Source of the DNA: Oscillospiraceae bacterium
GTDB taxonomy: Bacteria; Bacillota; Clostridia; Oscillospirales; Oscillospiraceae
DNA: 64,000 bases
Reading direction: 5' to 3'
Assembly (NCBI GenBank): GCA_910574635.1
Contig: CAJTCG010000013.1
Span: forward strand, 7,250 to 71,249
In this document: in pieces, positions 42,791-51,176 of the stretch
Layout: the number at the start of each line of letters is the position of its first letter
How positions within the stretch are numbered: position 1 is the stretch's first letter
Position numbers and translations under genes: made by a program
The notes under the pieces: model-generated
Told to the model about the DNA's origin: nothing
The model's database searches: none
The model's input: only the letters and a program-made list of their open reading frames with translations

Positions 42791-42841
42791 TATAAAACAT
42801 AAGAGGCCGTCCCCCATGGGCGGTCCTTTCGGGAGGTTCCT

Positions 42842-43384
42842 TTGAAAAAACAGCAGAAGGGAAAGGCCTCTTCCCCATATCGTTGGGCCCTTACGGTCTT
42901 TTTGATGGCGGTGGTCCTCTCCGCCGTGCTGAGTCTGGCGTCGGAGTCGATGCTGGAGGGCGCGGGCGTGACCGCCGCTCTTTTGATGCTGGCGCTGTTC
43001 ATCGGCCTGGGCATTTTATTCGACATTATCGGCGTGGCCGTCACGGCGGCGGACCCCAAGCCTTTTCACGCCATGGCCTCCCACAAGGAGAAGGGGGCCA
43101 AGCAGTCGCTGACGCTGCTGCGGAACGCGGGGCGGGTCTCCAGCGTCTGCAACGACGTGGTGGGGGACATCTGCGGCATCGTCAGCGGCGCCACGGGGGC
43201 GGTGATTGTCACCCAGCTCCAGCGTGCGCTGAATTTGCGGACGATGCTGATTTCCGTGGCCGTCACGGCCCTGGTTTCCGGCCTGACCATCGGCGGCAAG
43301 GCCCTGGGCAAGACGGTGGCCATTAAAAAGAGCACCCAGGTGGTCTATTGGGCCGGGCGTTTTTTGTACCTGTTCCACCATTGA
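42842..43384 (+). CDS. oapA: OLE-associated membrane protein OapA
   Basis: A 180-aa protein with about four membrane helices. The central segment FDIIGVAVTAADPKPFHAMASHKEKGAKQSL followed by AGRVSSVCNDVVGDICGIVSG is what I recognise as the core of OapA, the RNA-binding partner that holds OLE RNA at the membrane. It lies directly after the RNA. The start is a TTG with GGGAGG 6 nt upstream. Basic residues at the N-terminus and between helices would suit RNA contact. Confidence 0.88.
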   Translation: MKKQQKGKASSPYRWALTVFLMAVVLSAVLSLASESMLEGAGVTAALLMLALFIGLGILFDIIGVAVTAADPKPFHAMASHKEKGAKQSLTLLRNAGRVSSVCNDVVGDICGIVSGATGAVIVTQLQRALNLRTMLISVAVTALVSGLTIGGKALGKTVAIKKSTQVVYWAGRFLYLFHH

Positions 43385-43395
43385 GAGGAGAAGCT

Positions 43396-45252
43396 ATGCT
43401 TTTGGATTCCATCCACTCTCCCGCCGACGTCCGGGCGCTGCCGGAGGGCCAGCTCCCCCAGCTCTGCCAGGAGCTGAGGGAGTTTCTTGTAAAGAGCGTC
43501 TCTAAGACCGGGGGGCACCTGGCCTCCAACCTGGGGGCGGTGGAGCTGACGGTGGCCATCCACCGATGTTTCGACACGGAGCGGGACCGGTTGGTCTTCG
43601 ACGTGGGCCACCAGTGCTACGTCCATAAAATGTTAACGGGCCGGCGGGAGCAGTTTGCCACCCTCCGCCAGTTGGATGGCCTCTCCGGCTTCCCCAAGCC
43701 CCACGAGAGCGTCCACGACGCCTTCATCGCCGGGCACGCCTCCAACTCCGTTTCCGTAGCCCTGGGCATGGCCCGGGCCCGGACCTTGGGAGGGGAGGAC
43801 TACCGCGTCCTGGCCCTCATCGGCGACGGGGCCCTCACCGGAGGGCTGGCCTACGAGGGGCTGAACAACGCCGGGGCCTCCGGCGAGCCCCTGATTGTCA
43901 TTTTGAACGACAACGGCATGTCCATCAACCTCAACGTGGGGGCCATGCCCTCCCATTTGGCCCGGCTCCGGTCCCGGCCCGGGTATTACCATTTCAAAAA
44001 GTGGTACCGGAGCTTGTTTGGTCCCCGGCCCATGAAAAATCCCCTCTACCGCTTTAACCACAAGATGAAGACCTTCTTGAAGCGGAGCCTCTTTCCCGGG
44101 AGCACCCTCTTTGAGGACATGGGCTTCACCTACCTGGGCCCTGTGGACGGCCATGACCTGCCCCGGCTGTGCGACGCTCTGCGCTGGGCCCGGGAATTGG
44201 ACTGCCCGGTGGTGGTCCATGTGAACACCGTCAAGGGCAGGGGCTGCGCCTTCGCGGAGCGGAACCCGGACATGTACCACGGCGTGGGCCCCTTCGACCC
44301 CGAGACGGGCCTTTTGAAAAAGGCGGGGGAGGAGAGCTTTTCCTCCGTCTTCGGCAAGGCTCTGGCGGACTTCGCCCGGGAGGACGCCCGGGTCTGCGCG
44401 ATCACCGCCGCCATGGCCGACGGCACCGGCCTTTCCGGCTTTGCCAAGACCTTCCCGGACCGCTTTTTCGACGTGGGCATCGCCGAGGGTCAAGGCGTTT
44501 CCATGGCGGCGGGCATGGCGGCCCAGGGCCTGCTGCCGGTGTTTGCCGTGTATTCCACCTTTTTGCAGCGGGGCTATGACATGCTCATTCACGACGTGGC
44601 CCTGGAGAAGCTCCATGTGGTCCTGGGCGTGGACCGGGCGGGCCTGGTGGGGGCCGACGGCGAGACCCACCACGGCTGCTTTGACGCGCTGTTTCTCCCG
44701 GCCCTGCCGGGCTATACCGTCCTCTGCCCCGCCAGCTTTGCCGAGCTGCGGCATATGCTGCAAAGGGCCCTCTTTGCGCTGACCGGCCCCGTGGCGGTCC
44801 GCTATCCCCGGGGGGGAGAGGGGGCCTACCGGGACGACGCCTCGGACAAGCCGCTGGTCCGCCTCCGGGCGGGGCGGGACGTGACCCTGCTGAGCTATGG
44901 CGTGCTGGTAAACCAGGCATTGGCGGCGGCGGCGCTGCTGGAGAAAAAGGGCATCCGGGCGGAAGTCCTGAAGCTGAATCAGATCGCCCCCCTGGACGGG
45001 GCGGTTTTGGCGGACTTTTTCCAGGAAACGGATATCCTATTGGTGCTGGAGGACTGCTTCGGCGCGGGCTGTGTGGGCCAGCGCGTGGCCGCCATCCTGG
45101 CGGGAGAGGGGCGGGCCCCCAAAAAGCTGATCTTAAAGAACCTGGGCCGGACCTTTGCCCCGGAGGGCGGCGTCCCTCAGCTGGAGGAGCGCTTCGGCCT
45201 GGATGCCGCCGCCGTGGCCGCGGCGGCGGAGGAGGCTTGCCATGAGCGATAA
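43396..45252 (+). CDS. dxs: 1-deoxy-D-xylulose-5-phosphate synthase
   Basis: A 618-aa thiamine-diphosphate enzyme making DXP from pyruvate and glyceraldehyde-3-phosphate for isoprenoids. Seen are SKTGGHLASNLGAVELTVA, DVGHQCYVHKMLTGR, the ThDP/Mg motif GDGALTGGLAYEGLNNAG, and the second-half FFDVGIAEGQGVSMAAGMA and DRAGLVGADGETHHG. GAGGAG precedes the ATG. It is the first enzyme gene after oapA and overlaps the tlyA start. Confidence 0.97.
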   Translation: MLLDSIHSPADVRALPEGQLPQLCQELREFLVKSVSKTGGHLASNLGAVELTVAIHRCFDTERDRLVFDVGHQCYVHKMLTGRREQFATLRQLDGLSGFPKPHESVHDAFIAGHASNSVSVALGMARARTLGGEDYRVLALIGDGALTGGLAYEGLNNAGASGEPLIVILNDNGMSINLNVGAMPSHLARLRSRPGYYHFKKWYRSLFGPRPMKNPLYRFNHKMKTFLKRSLFPGSTLFEDMGFTYLGPVDGHDLPRLCDALRWARELDCPVVVHVNTVKGRGCAFAERNPDMYHGVGPFDPETGLLKKAGEESFSSVFGKALADFAREDARVCAITAAMADGTGLSGFAKTFPDRFFDVGIAEGQGVSMAAGMAAQGLLPVFAVYSTFLQRGYDMLIHDVALEKLHVVLGVDRAGLVGADGETHHGCFDALFLPALPGYTVLCPASFAELRHMLQRALFALTGPVAVRYPRGGEGAYRDDASDKPLVRLRAGRDVTLLSYGVLVNQALAAAALLEKKGIRAEVLKLNQIAPLDGAVLADFFQETDILLVLEDCFGAGCVGQRVAAILAGEGRAPKKLILKNLGRTFAPEGGVPQLEERFGLDAAAVAAAAEEACHER

Positions 45253-46066
45253 AATGAGATTGGACCTGCTTTTAGTGGAGCGGGGCCTGGAGGAGAGCCG
45301 CCAGCGGGCCCAGGCCGTCATCATGAGCGGCGTGGTCTACGTGGACGGCCGGAAGGCGGATAAGCCCGGCATGGCGGTCCCCGCCGCCGCTGCGGTGGAA
45401 GTCCGGGGGGACAAGCTCCCCTACGTGAGCCGTGGCGGGCTGAAGCTGGAGAAGGCCATGGCGGCCTTTCCCGTCCATTTGGAGGGGGCCGTCTGCGCCG
45501 ACATTGGGGCCTCCACCGGGGGCTTCACGGACTGCATGCTCCAAAACGGCGCGGCCAAGGTCTACGCCGTGGACGTGGGCCGGGGCCAATTGGCCTGGAA
45601 GCTGCGAAGCGACCCCCGGGTGGTCTGCCTGGAGCGGACCAACGCCCGGTATCTCAGCCGGGAGCAGGTGCCGGAGGAGCTGGCCTTCGCCTCGGTGGAC
45701 GTGAGCTTCATCTCCCTGAAATTGATCCTGCCCCCCCTGGCGGCCCTGCTGGCGGAGGGGGGACAGGCGGTTTCCCTGGTGAAGCCCCAGTTTGAGGCGG
45801 GCCGGGAGAAGGTGGGGAAGAAGGGCGTGGTCCGGGACCCCGCCGTCCACTTGGAGGTTTTGGAGCGCTATCTGGACCACGCCGCGGAAGCGGGGCTGAC
45901 GGTGCGGGGCCTGACGTACTCCCCCATCCGGGGGCCGGAGGGGAACATCGAGTACCTGGGCTTCCTGCAAAAGGGCGGCGGCGCGGCGGCGCCCTTTGAT
46001 TTAAAGGCCCTGGTGGAGGAGTCCCACCAGGTCTTGAAGGAACACGGAGAGGGGGAGCGCCCATGA
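45242..46066 (+). CDS. tlyA: TlyA family rRNA methyltransferase/hemolysin-like protein
   Basis: A 274-aa protein with an N-terminal S4 RNA-binding domain (MRLDLLLVERGLEESRQRAQAVIMSGVVYVDG) and an FtsJ-type SAM domain (VCADIGASTGGFTDCMLQNGA, DVGRGQLAWKLR, DVSFISLKLILP). TlyA proteins 2'-O-methylate 16S and 23S rRNA. The start overlaps dxs by 11 bp with GGAGG upstream; the stop overlaps nadK (ATGA). Confidence 0.94.
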   Translation: MSDKMRLDLLLVERGLEESRQRAQAVIMSGVVYVDGRKADKPGMAVPAAAAVEVRGDKLPYVSRGGLKLEKAMAAFPVHLEGAVCADIGASTGGFTDCMLQNGAAKVYAVDVGRGQLAWKLRSDPRVVCLERTNARYLSREQVPEELAFASVDVSFISLKLILPPLAALLAEGGQAVSLVKPQFEAGREKVGKKGVVRDPAVHLEVLERYLDHAAEAGLTVRGLTYSPIRGPEGNIEYLGFLQKGGGAAAPFDLKALVEESHQVLKEHGEGERP

Positions 46067-46941
46067 GCGCCAAGAAGATCATCCTGTGCCCCAATCCCAA
46101 CCGGGATCAGGGCATGAAGGCAACCCGGGCGGCGGAGGGTATCCTCCGCCAGATGGGCTTTCAGACGGTGGTGTGCTCTCCCTTCCGGGACCGGAAGGAG
46201 GGGGCCTTCGGCGACTATGATGTCCAGCCCCTGCCCCAGGAGCTCCGGGGGGCGGATCTGCTGATTACCTTCGGCGGGGACGGGACCATCCTCCACCTGG
46301 CCAAGCTGGCGGCCCTTCACAAGATGCCGGTGCTGGGCGTGAACATGGGGGGCCTTGGATTTGTGGCCGAGCTGGAGGTCTCTGAGCTGGAGCAGCTCCG
46401 CAGGCTCAAGGACTGGCAGTTTGAGATGGAACAGCGGATGATGCTGGATGTCTCCGTCTTCCGGGACGGGCGGCAGATCTATACGAATCTGGGGCTGAAC
46501 GAGGCCGTCATCCGGGAGGGCCCCATCTCCCACGTCATTCATTTGAAGATCTCCTCCGATGGGCGGCATCTGGCGGACATTGCCGGGGATGGCGTGATTG
46601 TGGCGACCCCAACGGGGTCCACGGCTTACTCCCTCTCCGCCGGGGGGCCGGTGGTGGAGCCGGTGGCCCAGACCATGGTGGTCTGCCCCATCTGCATCCA
46701 CAACATGCGCTTTTCCTCCTACGTCCTCAGCCCCGAGCACACGCTGACGGTGGAGCTGGAGCGGAACGGGCGGAAGCCGGTTTACCTTTTCGTGGACGAG
46801 AGCCGGGCCTTTGCCCTGCGGGCGGACGATAAGATTCAAATCCGCCGCTCCCGCTACGTGACCCGGCTGGTGCGGCTGACGGAGCGGAGTTTCTGCGAGA
46901 TCTTCGCTCAAAAAATGCTTCCGGGAGGGATGGACACATGA
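46063..46941 (+). CDS. nadK: NAD kinase
   Basis: A 292-aa ATP-NAD kinase. The GGDGT motif is at residues 71-75, with the conserved LGVNMGGLGFVAEL, NEAVI and TPTGSTAYSLSAGGP. It makes NADP from NAD. ATGA overlaps join it to tlyA before and argR after. In OLE loci this order (tlyA, nadK, argR, recN) is conserved. Confidence 0.97.
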   Translation: MSAKKIILCPNPNRDQGMKATRAAEGILRQMGFQTVVCSPFRDRKEGAFGDYDVQPLPQELRGADLLITFGGDGTILHLAKLAALHKMPVLGVNMGGLGFVAELEVSELEQLRRLKDWQFEMEQRMMLDVSVFRDGRQIYTNLGLNEAVIREGPISHVIHLKISSDGRHLADIAGDGVIVATPTGSTAYSLSAGGPVVEPVAQTMVVCPICIHNMRFSSYVLSPEHTLTVELERNGRKPVYLFVDESRAFALRADDKIQIRRSRYVTRLVRLTERSFCEIFAQKMLPGGMDT

Positions 46942-47387
46942 AACTTGACCGGCAGGCCATGATCCTGGAGATCATTGCCCAGGAGAACATCGAGACTCAG
47001 GAGCAGCTGCTGACCCGGCTCCAGGCCCGGGGGCTCCGCTGCACCCAGGCCACCATTTCCCGGGACATCAAGCAGCTCCATCTGGTAAAGGAGCCGGCGG
47101 GCCAGGGGGTCTATAAGTACGCCGTCTCCGGCAACCGGACGACGCTGAACGTGGCGGCGAAGCTGCGGACCATCTTCCGGGAGTGCATCGTCAGCATCGA
47201 CTATGCCCAAAACATCGTGGTGGTGAAGACTATGCCGGGACTGGCCAACGGGGCCTGTTCCGCCCTGGACAATATGGACATGAACGACATCGTGGGCTCC
47301 CTGGCGGGAGATGACACCGCCCTGCTGGTGATGCGGAACACCGAGGCGGCGGAGCTGCTCTGCCAGGAGATAAAGGATATGCTTTGA
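46938..47387 (+). CDS. argR: Arginine repressor ArgR/AhrC
   Basis: A 149-aa arginine-dependent regulator: an N-terminal winged helix (ILEIIAQENIETQEQLLTRLQARGLRCTQATISRDIKQLHLVK) and a C-terminal hexamerisation/arginine-binding domain (VVKTMPGLANGACSALDNMD, IVGSLAGDDTALLVM). The start overlaps the nadK stop. No arginine biosynthesis genes are in the window. Confidence 0.96.
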   Translation: MKLDRQAMILEIIAQENIETQEQLLTRLQARGLRCTQATISRDIKQLHLVKEPAGQGVYKYAVSGNRTTLNVAAKLRTIFRECIVSIDYAQNIVVVKTMPGLANGACSALDNMDMNDIVGSLAGDDTALLVMRNTEAAELLCQEIKDML

Positions 47388-47536
47388 CTTAAAGAGGGGA
47401 CTTCGTCCCCCCTTTAGATTCCCCCCACCAGTGACATCGGTCACTGGTGACGCCGCCCCAGGCGGCTAAGGTCAAGGAATTTTTGTGACGCGCATGTCGT
47501 CACAAAAATGATTTTAAAATGGAGGAGACGGCCGCC
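47388..47536. other. Intergenic array of four hairpins between argR and recN
   Basis: Four inverted repeats follow each other: GGGGAC/GTCCCC (about 47396-47410), CACCAGTGAC/GTCACTGGTG (47426-47449, 4-nt loop), GCCGCC/GGCGGC (about 47452-47466) and ATTTTTGTGACG/CGTCACAAAAAT (47479-47490 with 47498-47509). No gene is present. The first may act as a terminator of the upstream operon; the last could be an operator or leader structure for recN. Confidence 0.65.
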
Positions 47537-49219
47537 ATGCTGGAGCTTCTGCACATCGAAAATATTGCGGTTATTGAGGAGGCGGACATCCAATTCCGCC
47601 CGGGCTTCAACGCCCTCACCGGCGAGACCGGAGCGGGCAAATCCATCGTCATCGACGCCATGGGGGCCGTCCTGGGGGGCCGGACCTCCCGGGACCTCAT
47701 CCGCACCGGGGCCGCTAAGGCTTTCGTCAGCGCGGAGTTCTCCTCCGTTCCGGCGGAGCTGCCGGGCCTTCAGGAAAACGGCGTTTCCCCTGACGAGGAC
47801 GGGAACCTGCTGCTCCAGCGGGAAATCTCCGGCGACGGCAAGAACGCCTGCCGGGCCAATGGACGGCCCATCACCGTGGCCCAGCTCCGGCAGATTGGCG
47901 GGGAGCTCTTGAATATCCACGGCCAGCACGACGGGGCCCAGCTTCTGGACGAGGAGCTCCACGGGGCCTATCTGGACCGCTTCGGCAAAACGGAGGAGCC
48001 CTTGGGAGCTTACCTAAGGGCTTACACGGTGCTCTCGGGCCTTCGGGAGCAGATCAGGGCCCTCCAGATGGACGAGGCGGAGAAGGCCCGGCGGGTGGAC
48101 AGCCTCCGCTTCCAAATCGGCGAGCTGGAGCGGGCGGAGCTCCGCCCCGGCGAGGAGGAGGAGCTGGAAGCGCGGCGGAATCTCCTGCGCAACGGTGAGA
48201 AATATCTCTCCGCCCTCTCCGGCGCGGATTACTGCCTCTCCGGCGACGACGAAAGCGCCGGGGCGGTGAACCAGCTCCGGGACGCGGAGGAGGCCCTGTC
48301 CGGCGTGCGGAACCTGGACGAGGAGCTGGGGGCGGCGTACAAGCGCCTGGGGGCTTTGCGGAGCGAGGCCTATGACCTGGCGGAAACCATCCGGGATCTG
48401 CGGGGGGCCTTCGACTTCTCCCCGGAGGAGCTGGACGCGGCGGAGAGCCGGGCGGACCAGCTCTACCGCTTGAAAAAGAAATACGGGGCCACTGTGGAGG
48501 AGATGCTGGCCTATTTGGATCAGCGCCGGGCGGAGCTGGACTCCATCGAGACGGCGGACGACACGAGGATTCTCCTGGAGAAGAAGCTGGGCAAGGCGGA
48601 AAAGGCCGTTGGGGCGGCGGGAGCGGCCTTGACAAAGGCACGGAAGGCGGCGGCGGCGGTCCTGGAGGCCCGCATTCAAAAGGAGCTCCGGGACCTGGAC
48701 ATGAACCGGGTCCGGTTTGCCATCGACTTTGCGGAAAGGGACCCCGGCCCCGACGGCTGTGACGTGGTCCGCTTCCTGATGTCCGCCAACGCCGGGGAGG
48801 ATTTGAAGCCCATCTCCAAAATCGCCTCCGGCGGCGAGCTGGCCCGGATCATGCTGGCGCTGAAAAACGTCCTGGCGGAGCAGGAGGCCGTGGGCACCCT
48901 GGTCTTCGATGAGGTAGACACCGGCGTTTCCGGCCGGGCGGCCCAGAAGGTGGCGGAAAAGCTGGCTCAGGTGAGCCGGAGAAAACAGGTCCTCTGCGTC
49001 ACCCACCTGCCCCAGCTGGCCGCCATGGCGGACACCCACTTCTCCGTGGAGAAGGGGGAGGCCAAGGGCCGGACCTACACCCATGTGGTCCTGCTGGATC
49101 GGGAGAGGCGGAAGGTGGAGCTGGCCCGGATCACCGGAGGCTCCAAGGTGACGGAGGCGCTGCTGAAAAGTGCCGGAGAGCTGCTGGACGCGGCGGAAGC
49201 CTATCGGGCAGCATTATAA
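47537..49219 (+). CDS. recN: DNA repair protein RecN
   Basis: A 560-aa SMC-like ATPase recruited early to double-strand breaks. Walker A GETGAGKS is at residues 29-36, the ABC signature is in ISKIASGGELARIMLALK, and Walker B in LVFDEVDTGVSG; the middle is coiled coil. The start at 47537 has GGAGGAG upstream and matches the conserved N-terminus (LELLHIENIAVIEE); an ATG 18 bp earlier is not needed. It ends 44 bp before nth. Confidence 0.96.
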   Translation: MLELLHIENIAVIEEADIQFRPGFNALTGETGAGKSIVIDAMGAVLGGRTSRDLIRTGAAKAFVSAEFSSVPAELPGLQENGVSPDEDGNLLLQREISGDGKNACRANGRPITVAQLRQIGGELLNIHGQHDGAQLLDEELHGAYLDRFGKTEEPLGAYLRAYTVLSGLREQIRALQMDEAEKARRVDSLRFQIGELERAELRPGEEEELEARRNLLRNGEKYLSALSGADYCLSGDDESAGAVNQLRDAEEALSGVRNLDEELGAAYKRLGALRSEAYDLAETIRDLRGAFDFSPEELDAAESRADQLYRLKKKYGATVEEMLAYLDQRRAELDSIETADDTRILLEKKLGKAEKAVGAAGAALTKARKAAAAVLEARIQKELRDLDMNRVRFAIDFAERDPGPDGCDVVRFLMSANAGEDLKPISKIASGGELARIMLALKNVLAEQEAVGTLVFDEVDTGVSGRAAQKVAEKLAQVSRRKQVLCVTHLPQLAAMADTHFSVEKGEAKGRTYTHVVLLDRERRKVELARITGGSKVTEALLKSAGELLDAAEAYRAAL

Positions 49220-49263
49220 GAGGTATTACAAAAGACTTTATGAAACATACGGGAGGGGCCGCT

Positions 49264-49902
49264 ATGAAATCCAAAGCCGCTGTGAAGCGCATTATTGAGA
49301 CTTTGAAGGGCGTTTATCCCGAGGGGCTGTGCTCCCTGCGGTATGAGAAGGATTACGAGCTCCTCTTTGCCGTGCGCCTCTCCGCCCAGTGCACCGACGC
49401 GCGGGTGAACCAGGTGACCCCCGCCCTGTATGCCCGTTTTCCCACCCTGGAGAGCTTTGCCGAGGCGGACCCCAGGGAGGTGGGGGAGTACATCCACTCC
49501 TGCGGCTTCTACAACGGCAAGGCCAAGGATATGGTCCTTTGCGCCCAGCGGCTGCTGGCGGATTTCGGCGGGAAGGTCCCCGGCACCATGGAGGAGCTGA
49601 CCAGCCTCCCCGGCGTGGGCCGGAAGACCGCCAACCTCATTCTGGGGGATATCTACGGCCAGCCCGCCTACGTCTGCGATACCCACTGCATCCGCATCAC
49701 GGGGCGCCTTGGGATCACGGACGGGTCCAAGGACCCCCTCCAGGTGGAAAAGCAGCTCCGGGAGGCCCTGCCCCCCAAGGAGTCCAATAACTTCTGCCAC
49801 CGGATGGTTCTCTTTGGCCGGGACACCTGCACCGCCCGGAGCCCCAAGTGCCAGGGCTGTCCCCTTGCGAAGGACTGCGACACGGCGAAGGCCGGGCAAT
49901 AA
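49264..49902 (+). CDS. nth: Endonuclease III
   Basis: A 212-aa base-excision repair glycosylase/AP lyase. The helix-hairpin-helix LPGVGRKTANLIL carries the catalytic Lys121, Asp139 is in VCDTHCIR, and the [4Fe-4S] cluster is C189-X6-C196-X2-C199-X5-C205. The ATG at 49264 has GGAGGGG upstream; a longer frame exists but is unsupported. It follows recN, making a small repair cluster, and ends at a terminator. Confidence 0.97.
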   Translation: MKSKAAVKRIIETLKGVYPEGLCSLRYEKDYELLFAVRLSAQCTDARVNQVTPALYARFPTLESFAEADPREVGEYIHSCGFYNGKAKDMVLCAQRLLADFGGKVPGTMEELTSLPGVGRKTANLILGDIYGQPAYVCDTHCIRITGRLGITDGSKDPLQVEKQLREALPPKESNNFCHRMVLFGRDTCTARSPKCQGCPLAKDCDTAKAGQ

Positions 49903-49911
49903 GAAAACGAA

Positions 49912-49941
49912 GCGCCTGTGCGAGAGCACAGGCACTTTTTT
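49912..49941 (+). terminator. Terminator after nth
   Basis: Stem GCCTGTGC / GCACAGGC (49914-49921 with 49926-49933), 4-nt loop, then ACTTTTTTG. Confidence 0.93.
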
Positions 49942-49990
49942 GCCTTCCGGCTCATATACTGGCCTTGAAGACCGCAAAGGAGGAAGCGAT

Positions 49991-50248
49991 ATGGATGAGA
50001 AATCGGCCCAGATGGCCGAACAGCTCCGGAAGAATCCGGCGATGCTGAAATCCCTGATGCAGTCCCGGGACGGCCAGACGCTGATGCGGATGCTGACCCA
50101 GGACGACGGGGGCGCGGGACTGCGAAAAGCGGTTCAGTCCGCCGCCAAGGGCGACGCCGGAGCCATGACCCAAATGGTGAGCCAGATCATGCAGAGCCCC
50201 GAGGGGGCGGCGCTGGTGGAGCGCATCAACAAGGCGGTTCAGAAATAG
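49991..50248 (+). CDS. 85-aa hypothetical protein, first of a three-gene cassette
   Basis: A small, soluble, Met/Gln-rich helical protein (SAQMAEQLRKNPAMLKSLMQSRDGQTLMRML). AAAGGAGG precedes the ATG. No domain is recognised. It is co-directional with two further small genes at 27-bp and 3-bp spacing, and resembles the start of the next gene in composition (repeated AMSQIM/AMTQMV-like segments). Confidence 0.75.
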   Translation: MDEKSAQMAEQLRKNPAMLKSLMQSRDGQTLMRMLTQDDGGAGLRKAVQSAAKGDAGAMTQMVSQIMQSPEGAALVERINKAVQK

Positions 50249-50275
50249 CTTTCATGACGAGGGGGTTGGGCCCGT

Positions 50276-50713
50276 ATGGCGGAATTTGACGACAAGCTGA
50301 ACAGCATACTGTCCAACCCGGACGCCATGAGCCAGATTATGCAGCTGGCCCAGTCCCTGGGCGGGGGAGGGGCGCGGGAACCCACCCCGCCGCCCCCGCC
50401 GGACCAGCCCGGCGGGCAGCCGGGAGGTCCCGCCTGGGGGAATCCGCCGCAGGCCGCTCCGCCGTCCGCCGGGGGCGGTGGAGACCTGCTGTCCTCCCTG
50501 TTGGGAGGCGGAGGGCTGGACATGGGACTTCTCACCCGTCTGCTGCCCCTGATTCAGGAGCTGGGGGGCCAGCGGGACTCCAACGCCCGGAATTTACTTT
50601 ACGCCCTGCGGCCCTATCTGCGGAGCGACCGCCAGGAGAAGGTGGAGCGGGCCCTCCAGCTGGCAAGGCTGTTCCACCTGGGGAAGAAATTCCTCTCGGG
50701 ATGGGAGGGCTGA
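50276..50713 (+). CDS. 145-aa hypothetical protein with Pro/Gly-rich linker
   Basis: An N-terminal helix (DDKLNSILSNPDAMSQIMQLAQSLGG) is followed by a Pro/Gly-rich linker (residues 33-66), a Gly/Leu segment and a basic C-terminal domain (NLLYALRPYLRSDRQEKVERALQLARLFHLGKKF). I have an impression of similar proteins in other Clostridia but cannot name a family. It is followed within 3 bp by the third cassette gene. Confidence 0.75.
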   Translation: MAEFDDKLNSILSNPDAMSQIMQLAQSLGGGGAREPTPPPPPDQPGGQPGGPAWGNPPQAAPPSAGGGGDLLSSLLGGGGLDMGLLTRLLPLIQELGGQRDSNARNLLYALRPYLRSDRQEKVERALQLARLFHLGKKFLSGWEG

Positions 50714-50716
50714 GGC

Positions 50717-51139
50717 ATGTATAACCGCTACATCCGCAACGACAACGGCTCTTATACCCGCATTCCGGAAGAGGGGCCGCCGCCCGGTGGACCGCCGCCG
50801 GGAAGCCCGCCTCCGGAGGAGCGTACTTCCGGGGAAACGCAGTCCGGTGGAGCGCCCCAAGGGGGCCCTTCCCCGGGCGGCGGGCCTTCTCCGGGCGGGC
50901 CTCCGTCCGGCGGGGCCCGGCCAAACGGGCCGGGGCCTGGGCGGCCCTCCCACGGCCCGCCCCACGGCGGGCGGCCCTCGGACGGCCTGACGGGAATTCT
51001 CCAGCATCTGCTGGATCAGCTTCACCTGGACCATGTGGACACCGGGGATTTGCTGCTGCTGGCGCTGCTGTTTTTCCTCTTCCGGGAGAACGCGGACGAG
51101 GAGCTGCTGGTGGCCCTGGGGCTGCTGCTGATTTTATAA
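50717..51139 (+). CDS. 140-aa Pro/Gly-rich protein with C-terminal hydrophobic segment
   Basis: The N-terminus MYNRYIRNDNGSYTRIPEE is followed by about 70 residues of Pro/Gly/Ser-rich sequence and then a Leu-rich C-terminus (TGDLLLLALLFFLF and ELLVALGLLLIL). The layout (conserved head, disordered middle, membrane-like tail) suggests a surface or spore-envelope protein, but this is inference. The operon ends at a palindromic terminator. Confidence 0.72.
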   Translation: MYNRYIRNDNGSYTRIPEEGPPPGGPPPGSPPPEERTSGETQSGGAPQGGPSPGGGPSPGGPPSGGARPNGPGPGRPSHGPPHGGRPSDGLTGILQHLLDQLHLDHVDTGDLLLLALLFFLFRENADEELLVALGLLLIL

Positions 51140-51142
51140 ACG

Positions 51143-51172
51143 GAAAAAGGACGGGAATTCCCGTCCTTTCCT
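51143..51172. terminator. Bidirectional terminator
   Basis: AAAGGACGGG-AATT-CCCGTCCTTT (51146-51169) is a perfect palindrome; the minus-strand reading has a run of five T. It separates convergent genes. Confidence 0.85.
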
Positions 51173-51176
51173 TGTC

